Shown piece by piece: positions 38,501 to 51,625 of a stretch of DNA of 64,000 nt; position 1 is the stretch's first letter, and every line of letters begins with the position of its first letter. The notes below the pieces were generated by a model. It ran no database searches. It was not told the origin of the DNA and worked only from the letters and a program-made list of their open reading frames with translations. This stretch comes from Vespa crabro (Eukaryota > Arthropoda > Insecta > Hymenoptera > Vespidae), in the NCBI RefSeq assembly GCF_910589235.1, contig NC_060973.1, positions 4,914,501 through 4,978,500 of the forward strand, given 5' to 3'. Made by a program: the position numbers and the translations under genes.

Positions 38501-41381
38501 ATGATATTTCTAAAAAAAATAACGAAAGATGTTATAACCAAATATCTTTCACGTTTTTATAATACACAAGGACGTAACAAGAAAAAAATTAATACAATTA
38601 ATCGCGGCATGTCATCCATTAATTCTTCAGCGAATGTGCGCTTGCAGGTCCATTGATCATTATTAATTTTGTTCATAATTGTAATTATTGTTTTATTTTA
38701 TTTTATTTTGACAAACATTATTGTACAATCTTTGCAGGTTTTAGGCGCTGGATCTGGGCCAGGATGCACTTCTTTAATTTTAATTACGGATCATAAAAGA
38801 TATTTGTTTAATTGCGGAGAAGGGGTACAAAGATTATTTGCTGAATACAAAATTAAATTGAGCAAAATAGAACATATATTTATTACATCAGCGATCTGGA
38901 AAAACATGGGTGGATTGCCAGGAGTAGTATTAACAGTAGCACATTTGAATGAAGAAACTTTATGTCATAATTTTTTCAAAGTTACTTCTCCTGTAGGAAC
39001 TAAACGAATGTTACAAATTTTGAAGGAATCTAACATCGTGAAAAATTTAACGGTTATCGTTGATGAACTTACTAAGGATGATGCAATTAAAGAGTATAAT
39101 GATAATTTGATGACGGTTTCATGCGTTCTGATATATCCAAATGTGGACAATAAATATGAACATATATCTGAAACGATAACGGATAATGACACAGATGACA
39201 CAGATACTTCTCATATTAATAAAAAAAGAAAAAATAATGAAAGTAGAAGTGAGAAAAGAATCAGATCGTCAGAAAAAGATATTGTACCTGTGCTATCCTA
39301 TATTTGTAAATTAAACGACAAGCTAGGTTCTTTATGTATAGACAAATGTCTTGCAAAAGGCTTAAAACCTGGTCCTATATTAGGATTACTTAAAAATGGT
39401 AAAGATGTCACTTTAGATGATGGGACTGTTGTAAAACACGAGGAAGTATGTCTTCCAAAGCAAAAGGGCCCAGTATTTTTAGGTAATCATAACTTTTTAT
39501 TTTATTTATATCTAAAATATGTTATTATATATTTAATATAATTTAAAATAATTTAATATACTATTATTGTTAAATAACCATTTTGATTATAGTTGTCGAG
39601 TGTCCAAGTGAAGAATATCTAGAATCATTTGTAAATCAAACTGCTTTTGAGAAGTATCAAGAACAAGCCTCTAATGATGATAAGCCATATTGTATAATAC
39701 ATTTTACACCACAGAAGATAATTGATAATACAAAATATAAAGAATGGATGAATAAGTTCGATTCAAATACTTATCATTTAATAATAAATGAAAACAACAC
39801 TTGCTTGGGTAGCCAGGCAGTATTCAAACAACAATATATGTTGAATGCATTGCATCCTAAAATATTTCCTTCTTTGCAGTCGAATTGTTTTCAAAATAAA
39901 TTAAATGTAGAGTGCCAGAATGCAAATACAGTAAGTAATAGAGTTTAAAAACGATAACGTTTCAACGAACGATCATTCCTACAAACAACGGTAATCAAAT
40001 TATTTTTCCAATATGTTGTTCATAGGAAAAAGAAAATACTCCAGGAATATATTATGCTAAATCATTGCAAACTATTGAATTGAGACCTACGCAGAAATTC
40101 GATAGCAACAGTAAGATTTTAATTGATCAAGAAGCTTACATCAATGAGTTAAACGAAATAAAAGATTTTCCTAAAATCCTGGCGGAACTTCATTCTAATA
40201 TTGATAAACAAACAAAAACAGTGCTTGCTGTGGAAGAATATCCTAAATTTGTCATGTTAGGTACTGGATCTAGTATACCTAGTAAAGTTAGAAATACAAG
40301 TGCTATTCTTGTGAGAACAGATGAAGATACTAGTATATTATTAGATTGTAGCGAAGGAACATTGTCTCAAATGGGACGTGTTTATGGTACAACTAAATTA
40401 AATGATATCCTGGCTTCGATTAAGGTATTTACTTTATATTTCTTAGTTTTTATTAATAATCAAAATAATCATTTTTTTAACAAGACTCATATCTAATTAG
40501 ATCTTTTTAATTATTCATATGACATTGAATTTGAAAACTTTTTTTAGGCTGTCTATATTTCTCATATGCATGCGGATCATCATTTAGGTTTGGTAGGGGT
40601 ATTACTAGCAAAAGCCAAGCTCACAAAAGATCCCTCTTTTTTATTAATACCGGACACTCTTGGATCATGGCTAAATTATTGTTACGAATATTATAAACCC
40701 ATTAAGGATTATATTACGTTAATATCAAATCATGATTTGTTGGACTTTAAACCTAATACAATAGAGATATCATCCCTTAAAAAGGACCTATCTAACAAAT
40801 TGAATGTTAAGGAAATTAATACTACCATAGTAAGGCATTGCAATTTGTCTTATGGAATTAGTTTGGTCTTTAAAAATAATAAAAAGGTTGTCTACAGGTA
40901 ATAAGAACATTTTAAAACATATTTGGTTTCAATATTAATAACATGTTTATAACGTTTATTCATTATACGTTCTAGTGGTGATACCATGCCTTGTAATAGC
41001 TTGATACAACTAGGAATGAATTGTGATTTACTTATTCATGAAGCAACTTTGCAGGATGAATTATCAAAAGAAGCAATATTTAAAAAACATTCGACCATGT
41101 CCGAAGCTATCCAAATGGGCGAGAGAATGAAATCACATTTTACTTTATTAACACATTTTAGTCAAAGGCATACGAAATTACCCATCATTCCTGAAAATAC
41201 CAATCTTGATCTAAGCAAAGTCGGTATAGCATATGATTATATGCACTTTAATTTTTCACAACTAAAATTTCTACCTCTTTTATATCCTTGCCTAAAGACT
41301 ATATTTCATAATTATATGATACTAACGGAAGAACGTATGATAAAAAAATTACAAGGTAAAATAAAATATCAAAACGAGTAA
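38501..41381 (+). CDS. ELAC2: Ribonuclease Z, long form (ELAC2 / RNaseZ)
   Basis: Six exons, 38501-38647, 38738-39482, 39593-39930, 40026-40424, 40548-40897 and 40976-41381, encode 794 aa (human ELAC2 is 826). It is a two-lobed metallo-beta-lactamase protein. The N-terminal lobe (VLGAGSGPGCTSLIL, FITSAIWKNMGGLPG) lacks the catalytic His motif, as expected for long forms. The C-terminal lobe has the PxKxRN-type motif in GTGSSIPSKVRNTSAIL, the metal motif SHMHADHHLGL, YRSGDTMPC, HEAT and LLTHFSQRH. It cuts the 3' trailer from pre-tRNAs in nucleus and mitochondria. The N-terminus MIFLKKITKDVITKYLSRFY is basic and amphipathic, like a mitochondrial presequence. A second in-frame ATG at 38609 (MSSINSS) could give the nuclear form. 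Confidence 0.95.
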
Positions 41382-41448
41382 AATAAAATATCATCGTACA
41401 TGATGAAATATTTTTCTAAATTTTTCTTATTGAATATGCTTCATTTGC

Positions 41449-41515
<67 letters not shown>

Positions 41516-43261
41516 ACTTTTGGTATTAGTGTAGTTTCTTGAATACTTTTTAATTTGAAGAATATGTTTCCTTATAAGTAAGAACAAGCTTTGTAATGTA
41601 AAATGAAGTTTATAGTTTTCATGTTGTAATCTTTAAACATGTATCATTCCTTCGTCACGTACTTCAAAACCTATTTTCCATATTGACGCTTACGAGATAG
41701 ACAATTTACAAAGAATTAAAATATATAATATATTCATTTATTGTATATATTAAATAGTTCTCCCATCTAATGAGTTTTCTAACAAATCAAGGGAAAAATG
41801 ATAATAGGGCTTTCTTTCATAGAAAAAATATTTTCAGTCAATATAAAATTGTTTATTACATTCTTGTTAATAATCCTTAATAAAATTATTAATTGTTTAT
41901 GGGATTTTAGTTTAAAGTATCGATAGTTGTTTACAGTATTTAAAAAAGAAAAAAAAATTAAAATTAAAAAGAAACAAATCTGCACATTTGTAAAAATTTT
42001 ACACAATGAATAGCAAAAATAGACACAATTTTTATATTGCGCAATGCATAGACAATTAAAAATACATGATTATACAATATTCGTCCTTAATAGGTTTAAA
42101 TTGATGACCAATGACAATAAGTAAGTCCTACGTATTACATTTTAGTATATCATCATTTTTTCCTCAAGTGTATTCATCAAATTTGATTTCATGGTATTGC
42201 TATAAGATATAGATATTATACTTGTTAACTTTAATAAGGGATTCAAAAAGTAGTATCTTTTTTATGAAAGCTACACAAATTTGTGCGCAAGTAATAAATT
42301 GTTAGATAAAATTATAGATTTATAATCTTTAGCACTTGGAGGAATAATTCTCATATTATAAGATGAAACGCTATAAATTTTTATATAAATATTGAATTAC
42401 TTATGGTCAATTTCAATAATAATTTTGAACTTATACAATACTAAATAGATTAATCCTTAGTTTGAGTTTAAAGATATGCGAGTAAAAAGAAATTATTGGT
42501 CTATTTTTTGTGAGAACTGACAATTTCTTAAAAATAATAAGTATTATAAATGTAAAATGTGTTATATAAAATGCATCACATTTTAGCGTCACAAACAAAT
42601 ATTTAATATCTTCAGTTTGAAATTGTTATGTTAGCTTACTTAAAATGGGATATAATTTAGTATTCTTATATATATGCTTTTGGTAGAGAACAGTAATGGA
42701 ACAAAGACTGGCCTATGACCAATTTATGAACGTTCATACTGTTATACTTCCCTTAATTTAAATTATGGATAATCTATATGCATATATGCTATTAAAAATG
42801 GAAAGCTGTATTAAAGATATCTTATAAATGACCCACAAAGAACATCCTCACTTTTAATACACGACTTTATCAAATATCAAATATGTATTGTCAATGTGCG
42901 TTGACGCAATTGAAATTATTTACTTTAGTGAAGCTTATTACGCGATAAATTGATTGTATAGTTTATATAAAATGAAGCATTGCGTATAAAAAAGCTCATA
43001 ATAATGATTGGCTCATAATAATTCACAGTTAGTATAGCTGTCAGTCTTTGATTTATGCAAATTTACGATATCTTTTTTTGTAGCCCCATGAAGATAGTTT
43101 ACCATCGATATGTCGTAAATTCGTTTTACGGTGAGGTTTACAAAACTGTTCTTGGTTAAGTACATAGTAGGAACAAAGTTTTTGTTCTTACGTTCCCATG
43201 TAAAAAATACGATGAGATATAATCACACCTGATGGATTATGTTTCTCCAAAACCAGCCACA
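41382..43261. other. Convergent intergenic region between RNase Z and fascin
   Basis: About 1.9 kb between two stop codons, very AT-rich. It presumably holds both 3' UTRs, the fascin one likely long. It contains an (ATT)n array at 41451-41512. No ORF with coding character. Confidence 0.5.
41451..41512. repeat. (ATT)n microsatellite
   Basis: About 20 perfect ATT units, roughly 70 bp after the RNase Z stop codon and thus probably in its 3' UTR. Confidence 0.95.
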
Positions 43262-45346
43262 TTAAAATTCCCATTTTGTGGCAGAATCATAATCTGTTTC
43301 TCCTAAACGTAAAACACCGTTTTTACCTGCGGTAAGATATCGACCATCAGTAGATTTAATGCAAAGACGAGATGGTTCGCGCATTTCTAAGTAAAAGCCA
43401 TCGGATGGTACATCAGAATCCACAGTTACTCCCTCACTATCTGCATGCCAATATTTTCCATTTTGTCCTGCATAAAAAAAAAGAAAAAAAAAAAAAAGAA
43501 ATATGTTATATTAAATCATCGAATTTTAGGAAACAAAATATTCGAATATAAATAAACTAACTCAAGAATGAATTATAATTATTTTAAATATAATAAAGAT
43601 AAAATCAAAATACGCTTACCTTTAAATCTAACAATATCACGTTCACATCGTTCGACCCGAATTGTCTCATAACTGGCTTTATTGCACTCAAGCTTGGGGC
43701 TAGTTGTACTTTTAGGACCCACAAAGCCTTGCTCACAACGAAGTACTAAAACTGGTCTATTTATCAAATAGAAATAATATTTACAAGCATCTGAATCACT
43801 TCCATTTGTAAGTTCAGCATTTGCATAAAGATGGCCAGAACGTTTGGTAGCTACGAATTTGCCATTGTTAGCACGCAATGCTACTGTGCCATCCTCTTGC
43901 CAAACAAGATCAAAAAGAGCATTTGAAGATTTTTTGTGATCAGCAGCTTGAATGCCACCACCGGCTTCCAAACTCCAATAACGATCCTGCATGGTACGTA
44001 CGTACCATCGTTTTGTGACACGATCAAATTCTAGTTGGAATGTTTCATGACCAGAAATCTCATCTTGATTTGCAGTTACATCGACCCCTGAAATATTCAG
44101 AGATAGATAATATTAGATATATAGTAAATATATCTAAGTGTTGTTGTTCTTGAATAATTAAAACGAATGTACCTTGCTTTACAGAAACATATCGCTGATT
44201 CAGAGCAGCAACAAAGGAAGCCTGTGGAAGAGACTCTTCCAAAGAAAAGAGTTCGTCGCGCGTTACAGTTGTAGATCTAGACTTTAATACAGCCTTGCTT
44301 CCAATTGGTGCCAAGTATGCACCATTGATATCTCTGTAGTTATTAATATTGGATTAAAATATCACTAAATCCATATGGAAAAATATTTCTAAATTTATTG
44401 TACAAACCTGAGAGCAAGTAGCCCTGCATGAAATTCTGCCGCAAAGAGACAATCTCTAGTGCAACTATCTAACAATTTACCATCTCGTGCAAGATATTTA
44501 TTATTGCAAGTATGAAGGGCATAATGTCCACCTTCTGATTTGACATGATCTCCATGATCATCATCATGATCTGCCATAGCTGCAGGACGAAATTCCAAAG
44601 TAAATAAAGTATCTTCGCCCCATGGTACTGGTGCATCGACATGAATTTCATCTTGCGCTGCACTTAAATGAGCAAAACGTTTTCTTCCAGCCGATCTAAG
44701 ATTTACCTACAGTAAAATATGAAAGAGGAAAATAAAGAAAAATGTTTGTATAGAAAAAAAAAAAGAAAAACAAAGAAAAAAAAACCATACCTGTGGTCTG
44801 GCAGCAAGGTGTACAAGCCAGTATTCTGGCTCACCAGGAGCTTTAGCTGTACATTTCAACTCATCTTGACTAGACCCTAGAAAATAACCTCTCTGGATAT
44901 TCTTTAGAGCCCAACGTCCGCTTCCTACAATTAATAAATATTCAAAGGATCTTGGTAAGAAGTACACATTATAGATTATCTTGCAAGAAATTAAATTAAT
45001 TAACCATCAGAGGCCATCTGTATTTGAAAAGCACAGCCAGGATCATTAACATCTTCTGTTTCGCAAGTCACATTTCCAAACTGATCCACGGCTAAATACC
45101 GATCCAGATGAGAACGAAGAAATACTTGTTGATCGCTTCCTTCGAGAGTCCACAATTGTTTTTTTTTCAAACTTGATCCATTGGCATTGATTTTGAAACC
45201 AAAAGTTTCAGCCGTAAGGTACTTGTATTTTCCATTAATCAATCCAACCTAAAAAATATATTAATAAAATTAAAGATTTACTGGTCTATCGAACAAAAAT
45301 TTATCACATAAAAATTGGGAAGATATATATATATATATATATATAT

Positions 45347-45381
<35 letters not shown>

Positions 45382-45505
45382 AAGAAAGAATCCTTGAATA
45401 TAAAAATAAGTGGAGTATAAGAAGATAAAGTATAATGCCTACCGTCCATCCAGATTTTTCAACGCCATTTTCGGGTCCCATATTCTCTGAACCGTTGCTC
45501 TGCAT
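43262..45505 (-). CDS. sn: Fascin (singed-like actin-bundling protein)
   Basis: Seven coding exons, 45505-45443, 45248-45005, 44924-44791, 44706-44408, 44333-44173, 44087-43620 and 43467-43262, encode 524 aa (fly Singed is 512). Four beta-trefoil repeats are visible, each starting with a G/N-x-YL-type strand: NGKYKYLTAETFGFKIN, then KRFAHLSAAQDE, INGAYLAPIG and MQDRYWSLEAGGG/KFVATKR. The regulatory PKC-site region SSLKKKQLWTLEG is conserved with vertebrate fascin. Fascin cross-links parallel actin filaments in bristles, filopodia and nurse cells. A splice acceptor directly upstream of the ATG (CTTAG|GCTAAAAACA at about 45516) shows at least one further non-coding 5' exon. An acidic His/Asp insertion (DHDDDHGDH) lies in the second trefoil. 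Confidence 0.97.
45322..45379. repeat. Compound (TA)n(GA)n microsatellite in fascin intron 1
   Basis: TA run followed directly by a GA run, between the first and second fascin coding exons. Confidence 0.95.
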
Positions 45506-47821
45506 TGTTTTTAGCCTAAGCAAAAGTTAAAATGATTCGTTTGTTTGTTTTCCTCTAAGATTCTCCCTTTCACAAAATTGATATGCCTCCAAGCTGTTTT
45601 CTATACGAGATAAATTCTAAAAAGAACAAATTCTATTATTAACACTAAATATAATATTATTATAAATTGTAGTACTGATACATAGGTCGTACATATTTAA
45701 TTTCATAAAAACTCTTTCTAGAAATTTTATTTAATTACTTCGTCACTCTCCAAGAAAATAATTGTTTAAATCAATGCATACAATTTTACTTATGGAATAT
45801 AAAAAAGAAGAAAAATAGACGATCTTGGTAACGAATGCGTTCTATCTCACAATGAGATGCTTCCTTTATCAAGGTCATTTGAGCAAATCTTGCGTTCGCA
45901 CATCCCGTTTGAAATTGCGTGATATTAAAGAGATAAGAAATTCATGCAATGAGTTTATACATTGAGCGTATCGAGGATACATCGCATATGTATAAATTTC
46001 TCGTTAATTATGTATTTAGTCAGTTTCATATAATTCATTCAAGAATGATATAATTGAGCGAACGATTCCTTAATTATCCGAATTCTAAAATAGCCATTAC
46101 GCAAGGATTAGCAAGGCATATAATTTTCTAAAAGAGGCATATAAGTTTCTAAAAGAAGTTTTAGCGAAAACGGGACTTTATAGCGAGGTGAGTGAACTGG
46201 ACGCAAAATGAAGTATCCTGTGCGACCACCTGTGTACTCTAGTTTCTCGTCTGTTATGACTACGTAGTTAAACCCTACATACAAGAACCAGTCTTTCCGG
46301 CAGTAAATTCTAGAAAAATAAAGTACACGGAGTATATGTACCGCAAGAGGGAAAATAACGTATGCCAATTTGGTATATTTGCCATATAAAAGAACATTTT
46401 CATATAAATGAAAAAAGAATGAAAAGAATATATCGAATCTGACGACTAAATTATACGCTTATGTGTTGCATTACGTGCAGCCCCAACACATAGCTCTCTC
46501 AACACGCTTGGTCGCATAAGAATTCGCAATTGACGACAAGCAATAGAAAAAAAGAAAGACAGAAAAGACCAGAAAAAATAAAAAGAAAGAAAAAAGGTAA
46601 ACAATAGGACGAAACTCGAATAATGCTCAACGTTCTAGCGCAAAAGGAAACAAGGAAGGATCCCCGCCCTATCCCTTCCTTGTATATAGCAGGGCGTACA
46701 GCCAGCAGGTATTGATCCCAGCCATTCGACAGGACTATATTCCAATTCGTTCATCAATAGCTTCAATATCATATCAAATTCATATTCATATCAAATCGTT
46801 CATATTAAGACGTTAGATTGAAAATCTTTAGGAACTTTCCAACGAATCTAAAGAGTGAAAGAATAAAAAAGAGAAAAAAAAGCACCGTTTGGTGCCGTTT
46901 AGTTAATTCGATTCGATTCGATTCGAATTGTAATGTCATTATGATTATTGCGGTTCCCTGAGCTTCAACGGTCATTAACCGATTTCAACGTGCCGTTCTA
47001 CGCGTTACCGTTGATCAAGAGTAGGTTAACGTACGTATCTTACATTATGGCCGCGTTAAATAACATTTCCTCCTTCGACAGACGTGTTTATACGTGAATA
47101 CATACGCGCATAAGTATGTTTGGAGCAATGATGCGCAAAGAGGAATCATCGAACGGTAGTTTCTCCGATTTACCATTTACTGTTAATCTTTGAACGTATG
47201 CGTATTCGTGCTTGCGTACTGCTCCGTTCTCTCAATTAAACCAACAGAATCGAAGGATCAAGATTCATCGAGACATTCGTACATTGACAATTCGCTGACC
47301 GTTCATTCTATTCGATTCAATTTAAATCTTAGTTATTAATATGATCCTCGATGTTTCCGTCGAACTATAACGATATATGAAAACTAGACGACAAGATCTC
47401 TTACAATAAATTAAATCGTAAATTTTACGAAATAAAATTTAGATTCTTTTCGTTAAGGTAGAATTTTTAATAGCGCGATAAATATTCTCAAGAGCTATGA
47501 GAACATGTATCATTAATTATGTAACGTTTCTTAAAACTACAAGCTATTAGTTATAACGTCAAAAGCCGGTTCTCTCGTTTCAAGCAAGGATATTATATTC
47601 CGTTGGAAAGCGGAAATGAGAAAACCGCGACACGCGTTCATTGGGATGTTAAAGAAGACGCGTGTTCGTGTCAATGTTGAATTGTTGATTTAGGAAGTAT
47701 GTACTCAAAAATCTAAAAAGCAAACAGTGTCAGGTTTATAACAAGTTCATAATAATGATAACTTGGCAATATTTTGTAAATATTGTTAGCGATAGCGGTT
47801 TTGTTTTTTCGTGGAACGACT

Positions 47822-47823
<2 letters not shown>

Positions 47824-47875
<52 letters not shown>
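47824..47875. repeat. (TC)n microsatellite
   Basis: Pure CT run of about 52 bp. Confidence 0.97.
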
Positions 47876-47878
<3 letters not shown>

Positions 47879-48460
47879 TTGCACATAACTTTGATTTTTT
47901 CGCAATCACGACGATACGGCCGAATATATAATGCACGGTGGCGATAAAAAACCGCACAAGTCACTCAGAAAAGACCATAACATGCTTCGTCAACATAATT
48001 ATTATGGTTACCGTGACAAGTAACGTGCAGCACTTTGCATTATGATTGTCCCCTTTCGATTTTTCTTTCTTCTCCATTAAGGCTTATCGAGTAATAACAA
48101 GCTACACGCTACTTATAGTTTTTGTTTTCGATTTTAAACACTTTACCAATCAAGATTGCATCTAATTAAATAATAACAATACTACATAAATTAGATTCAA
48201 CGTTCATTCTAAATAATAAACACAAGTACTAAACGCGCTTATATTGTCGATAAATATACTTGAAGATTATAGCGATAAATATTTATGTATAACAACGCAA
48301 ATATTCTTAAGATCTTCTTAATGATAGACAATGTGTGAGAAGAATAGACAACGCACGAAGGTAGACAAAAAAAAGAGAGAGAGACAGAGCGATGAGAGGT
48401 AAGCAGGAGGAAGGCAGGAAGGCAGGAACTTCCGCCGGTAGTTGGAAGAACGTTTCGACC

Positions 48461-48484
48461 GGCCGGCTGGCCAGCCAGCCGGCC
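48461..48484. repeat. GC-rich perfect inverted repeat
   Basis: GGCCGGCTGG at 48461-48470 and its exact reverse complement at 48475-48484 are separated by CCAG, giving a 10-bp all-but-two GC stem with a 4-nt loop. Confidence 0.85.
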
Positions 48485-48979
48485 CCACCCAGGCCCCAAG
48501 ATTCAAGGAGGCGAGAAATGAGTCACTGAGAGCGGCTGCACCGAAGTCACGACCCCCGATCGTCCTCGAAATATAAAACACCCCTCGCGTCATCCCTCCT
48601 GCAAAGCTCGCTATGGCAATATCAGCTAAATATAGAGTGCAATGGATGTCTTGGTTAAACGCCAAGTGCCAAGACCTTCGATCTTCGTGCATGCACGACC
48701 GCATGTCTGTCTCTTCTTCGAAAGACCGACCCTGACCTCGAAACGTTCGACGAACTCTCGATGCGTCGTCTCTCCTCTACTACCTAACCGTTCGTCTATA
48801 ATCGTCTTTGAAATAAAGAGAGAAGGAAGAAGAGAAGGAGAAGAACCTCCAGCGTCTACCATAAGCAAGCAAAGATGGTCGTGCGTCCTTTAAACTTGTA
48901 GATTGGTAAAAGGACGACGTTTGTAACGTCAAAGAGTTATTTCGCTCTTTAGATATCACTTTGTTCTTCGCTACTCACC

Positions 48980-48984
<5 letters not shown>

Positions 48985-49024
<40 letters not shown>

Positions 49025-49032
49025 TCTCTCTC
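48985..49032. repeat. (TC)n microsatellite
   Basis: CT run with a single TTC interruption near 49022. Confidence 0.95.
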
Positions 49033-49391
49033 TTACTCTTTCGTGGTATGTTCTTTCGAGAAGATGTATGTACTTAAGATTTTAAGAGAGGATGTACGCG
49101 CTTGAAATAGTGAGAGGAAGAGAGAATAGAAAAGGAGAGAAAAAGAGACAGACAGAAAGAAAGCCGACTTGGTAAGTATGTTTCGTACTCGACGAGAGAA
49201 AAAGGTACTCGTGAGAAAGAGAAAGAACACAACGACAATGACACACGCGACTCGACGCTCGTCGCGCTACTGAGGGCCGACGACCGGCCGACGAGCGTCG
49301 GTCCCGTACGACAGGATACTCGGCTATCGCCGTGAGCGCGTAGGGTGGGGGAGGCTTCGCTTGGTTCGAGCGAGGGGTTCGTTCGTTTTGC

Positions 49392-49393
<2 letters not shown>

Positions 49394-49427
<34 letters not shown>
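49394..49427. repeat. (GA)n microsatellite
   Basis: Pure GA run; complementary to the TC run starting at 49498. Confidence 0.97.
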
Positions 49428-49429
<2 letters not shown>

Positions 49430-49492
49430 AAGGGTGCGCGCGCGGAGGAGGCGCGCGTACGTACAGTCGAGAATGCATCCGACTATCCTCTT

Positions 49493-49497
<5 letters not shown>

Positions 49498-49537
<40 letters not shown>
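49498..49537. repeat. (TC)n microsatellite
   Basis: Pure CT run; together with 49394-49427 it forms an inverted pair with a spacer of about 70 bp. Confidence 0.97.
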
Positions 49538-49545
<8 letters not shown>

Positions 49546-51625
49546 ATCTCTCTTGCTCAGTTTGAAGCTGGTGAACTATGAAGCTGCGTTGGATCTACGA
49601 TCACGCGCGATTTTCACGAAGCTCTCTCCTCCTGACGGTGTGCTCCCTCCACCGCCGAAAGCTCCAGTACGGATCGATACGAACGCGAGCTGTCTCGTTA
49701 CACCTACCCGTTATTAGTGGACCCGTAGTCCCTTGCTTTTTTCTTTCTACGAGAAGATTTAAGATCTTGCAACGATAATGTTATTATAAGCTCGCGCGTG
49801 ATCGATGAACGATGAACCAGGAAATTTGATACACGTCGACGACCGCCGATGACTTTCTTCCCTCCAAGAGAAATCGTTATTAAACGTTATCTCATCATTT
49901 CCATGGCTATTTGCGGTTCGCGGATAATGTCGATCTAAAATCAAAGTGATATTTTTATAATAAACGAGTATTATTCACCTTTCGATAATAGAGTCTTACT
50001 AAATAATAAAAGTTATAAATATGAACGAACATGAGGAATGTAGATGCTATGTCGTGCCCAATTAAGACATGATCGCTAATTAGACTAAATAACTTAATAG
50101 TTTAATTTGATTTTGCTCGGGAAGCGTAAAAGTTTTCGAGCGTGTCTAATGAGCACCATCTGTTCGTCTCGTAGGAAACAGTGCGTTTTCGAAATTTGCA
50201 CGAATTTATTTTGTCCGTGATTTAGTTGAAACAATTTACAGTTACCTTTTTCTCTCTGACTGCACAGCAGATCGCATGATTATTCGACGTGATTCTTGAT
50301 TGTTTCCGTTTGCTTCTCTTGCCTGTGACTTTTTTATTTTTATCTATTTACATTAATCACGGTAGAACAACGGTAGATTCGTTGAAATGATAGAACGAAT
50401 CATGTATATCGAAGGAGATTTCTAAAGCTAGTCGGAGACGATGAATTTCGTGTCGTCTACATTGTCTCCTCTTTACTAGGTAGACGAAAGGTTACTCTTT
50501 GAGAACTCGGAATCATTTTACATTTGTATTCACAGGAAATGCTCGAGTTTCTATGAGCTCTGCAAATGTAACAACGGTGCTCATATCGCGAATTATCCAG
50601 TATTCCTGAAAAATAAGTCCAATGTATTATGCCATTATTATATGATTCATTTTCTTCTTTATATAAATTTTCTTTAAGAATTGCATATTACAGATTAAAC
50701 GTGTAAACAAATTGTATTGTACTTTTCTGAATATCCAATCGTTTATAAAGTTTATTGTATCGAGAGCAAGATAAATCGTTAACCATATTTTCGCCGCAAC
50801 GATGACGGACGAATTGATAAAACGAATTGTCTTTTATGTTCTCGTTGATAGACGTTGCCAGATATGAACTCGCATACTCGTCGTGTTTAGTTAAGCATTT
50901 TCTGAGAAATAAGTAGAATGAATTGAAACGAGAATTTCATTTCGTTCTAACCATTTTTCTTCCGTATGTATATTGTATGTAAGTGTATACTGGTTTAAAT
51001 AGAAATGCCTCTTTCCATATGCGGGAATCTCTTTGTTCTTCGCATTATGTCCAATTTGAACGATAAACCGCGTGGATATTATATCATAATCTTTTTTCTC
51101 AGAGGAAAGGCACGCTTCGGAAAATTTCCAATCAACCGTGGAACCTTCGAAAGAGTCTGCTCGCTTAGAAATATGCTCAACCGATGCATCGATCGTACTT
51201 TTATCTTCCATAAAATGTTTCACGTTCGAGCCTATTTTAAACGAGCAATATTAATAATTTACCATTACATAGGATTACATAACTCTTCTAACGTCGATCC
51301 TATTGAAGGATACTTCAATTTTTTTTCTTCGATCGGAGCATCGAATGCATAAGAAAAAGTAAAGAGAAAAAAACAAAAAAAAAAAAAAAGACAAAAAAGA
51401 TAAAAAAGAAAATACGATCATAAACTTAATTCATTTAGCAATAATCATAAAAGTGATAAAACTTGGTACGATATCTCGTTATGACTGTATTGTATCGTTT
51501 GAGGTAAAAGCTTAAAACAAAAAAAAGGCATATAAAGACAACAGAACTTTGTTACTTAAATTCTGTAAATTGATACTACAAATTCAAAGTTAGAAAGTTA
51601 AGAGTTACAAACTTCGTCAAGTAGT

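Larger units (their letters stand above)
45506..51625. other. Long non-coding region upstream of fascin
   Basis: About 6.1 kb without a supported coding exon. A 5' UTR exon of fascin must lie somewhere upstream because an acceptor precedes the ATG. Candidates are the area near 46.65-46.75 kb, with a TATA-like CTATATAC on the minus strand, and the GC-richer block at 48.4-49.7 kb. That block carries several (TC)n/(GA)n tracts and a GC-rich perfect hairpin. ORFs here are short and driven by microsatellites. Confidence 0.45.

Noticed and set aside
48239..49581. Several ORFs on both strands in the GC-richer block upstream of fascin
   Set aside because: They run through GA/TC repeats or GC-rich low-complexity sequence and show no family features; the GC content alone lowers stop frequency.
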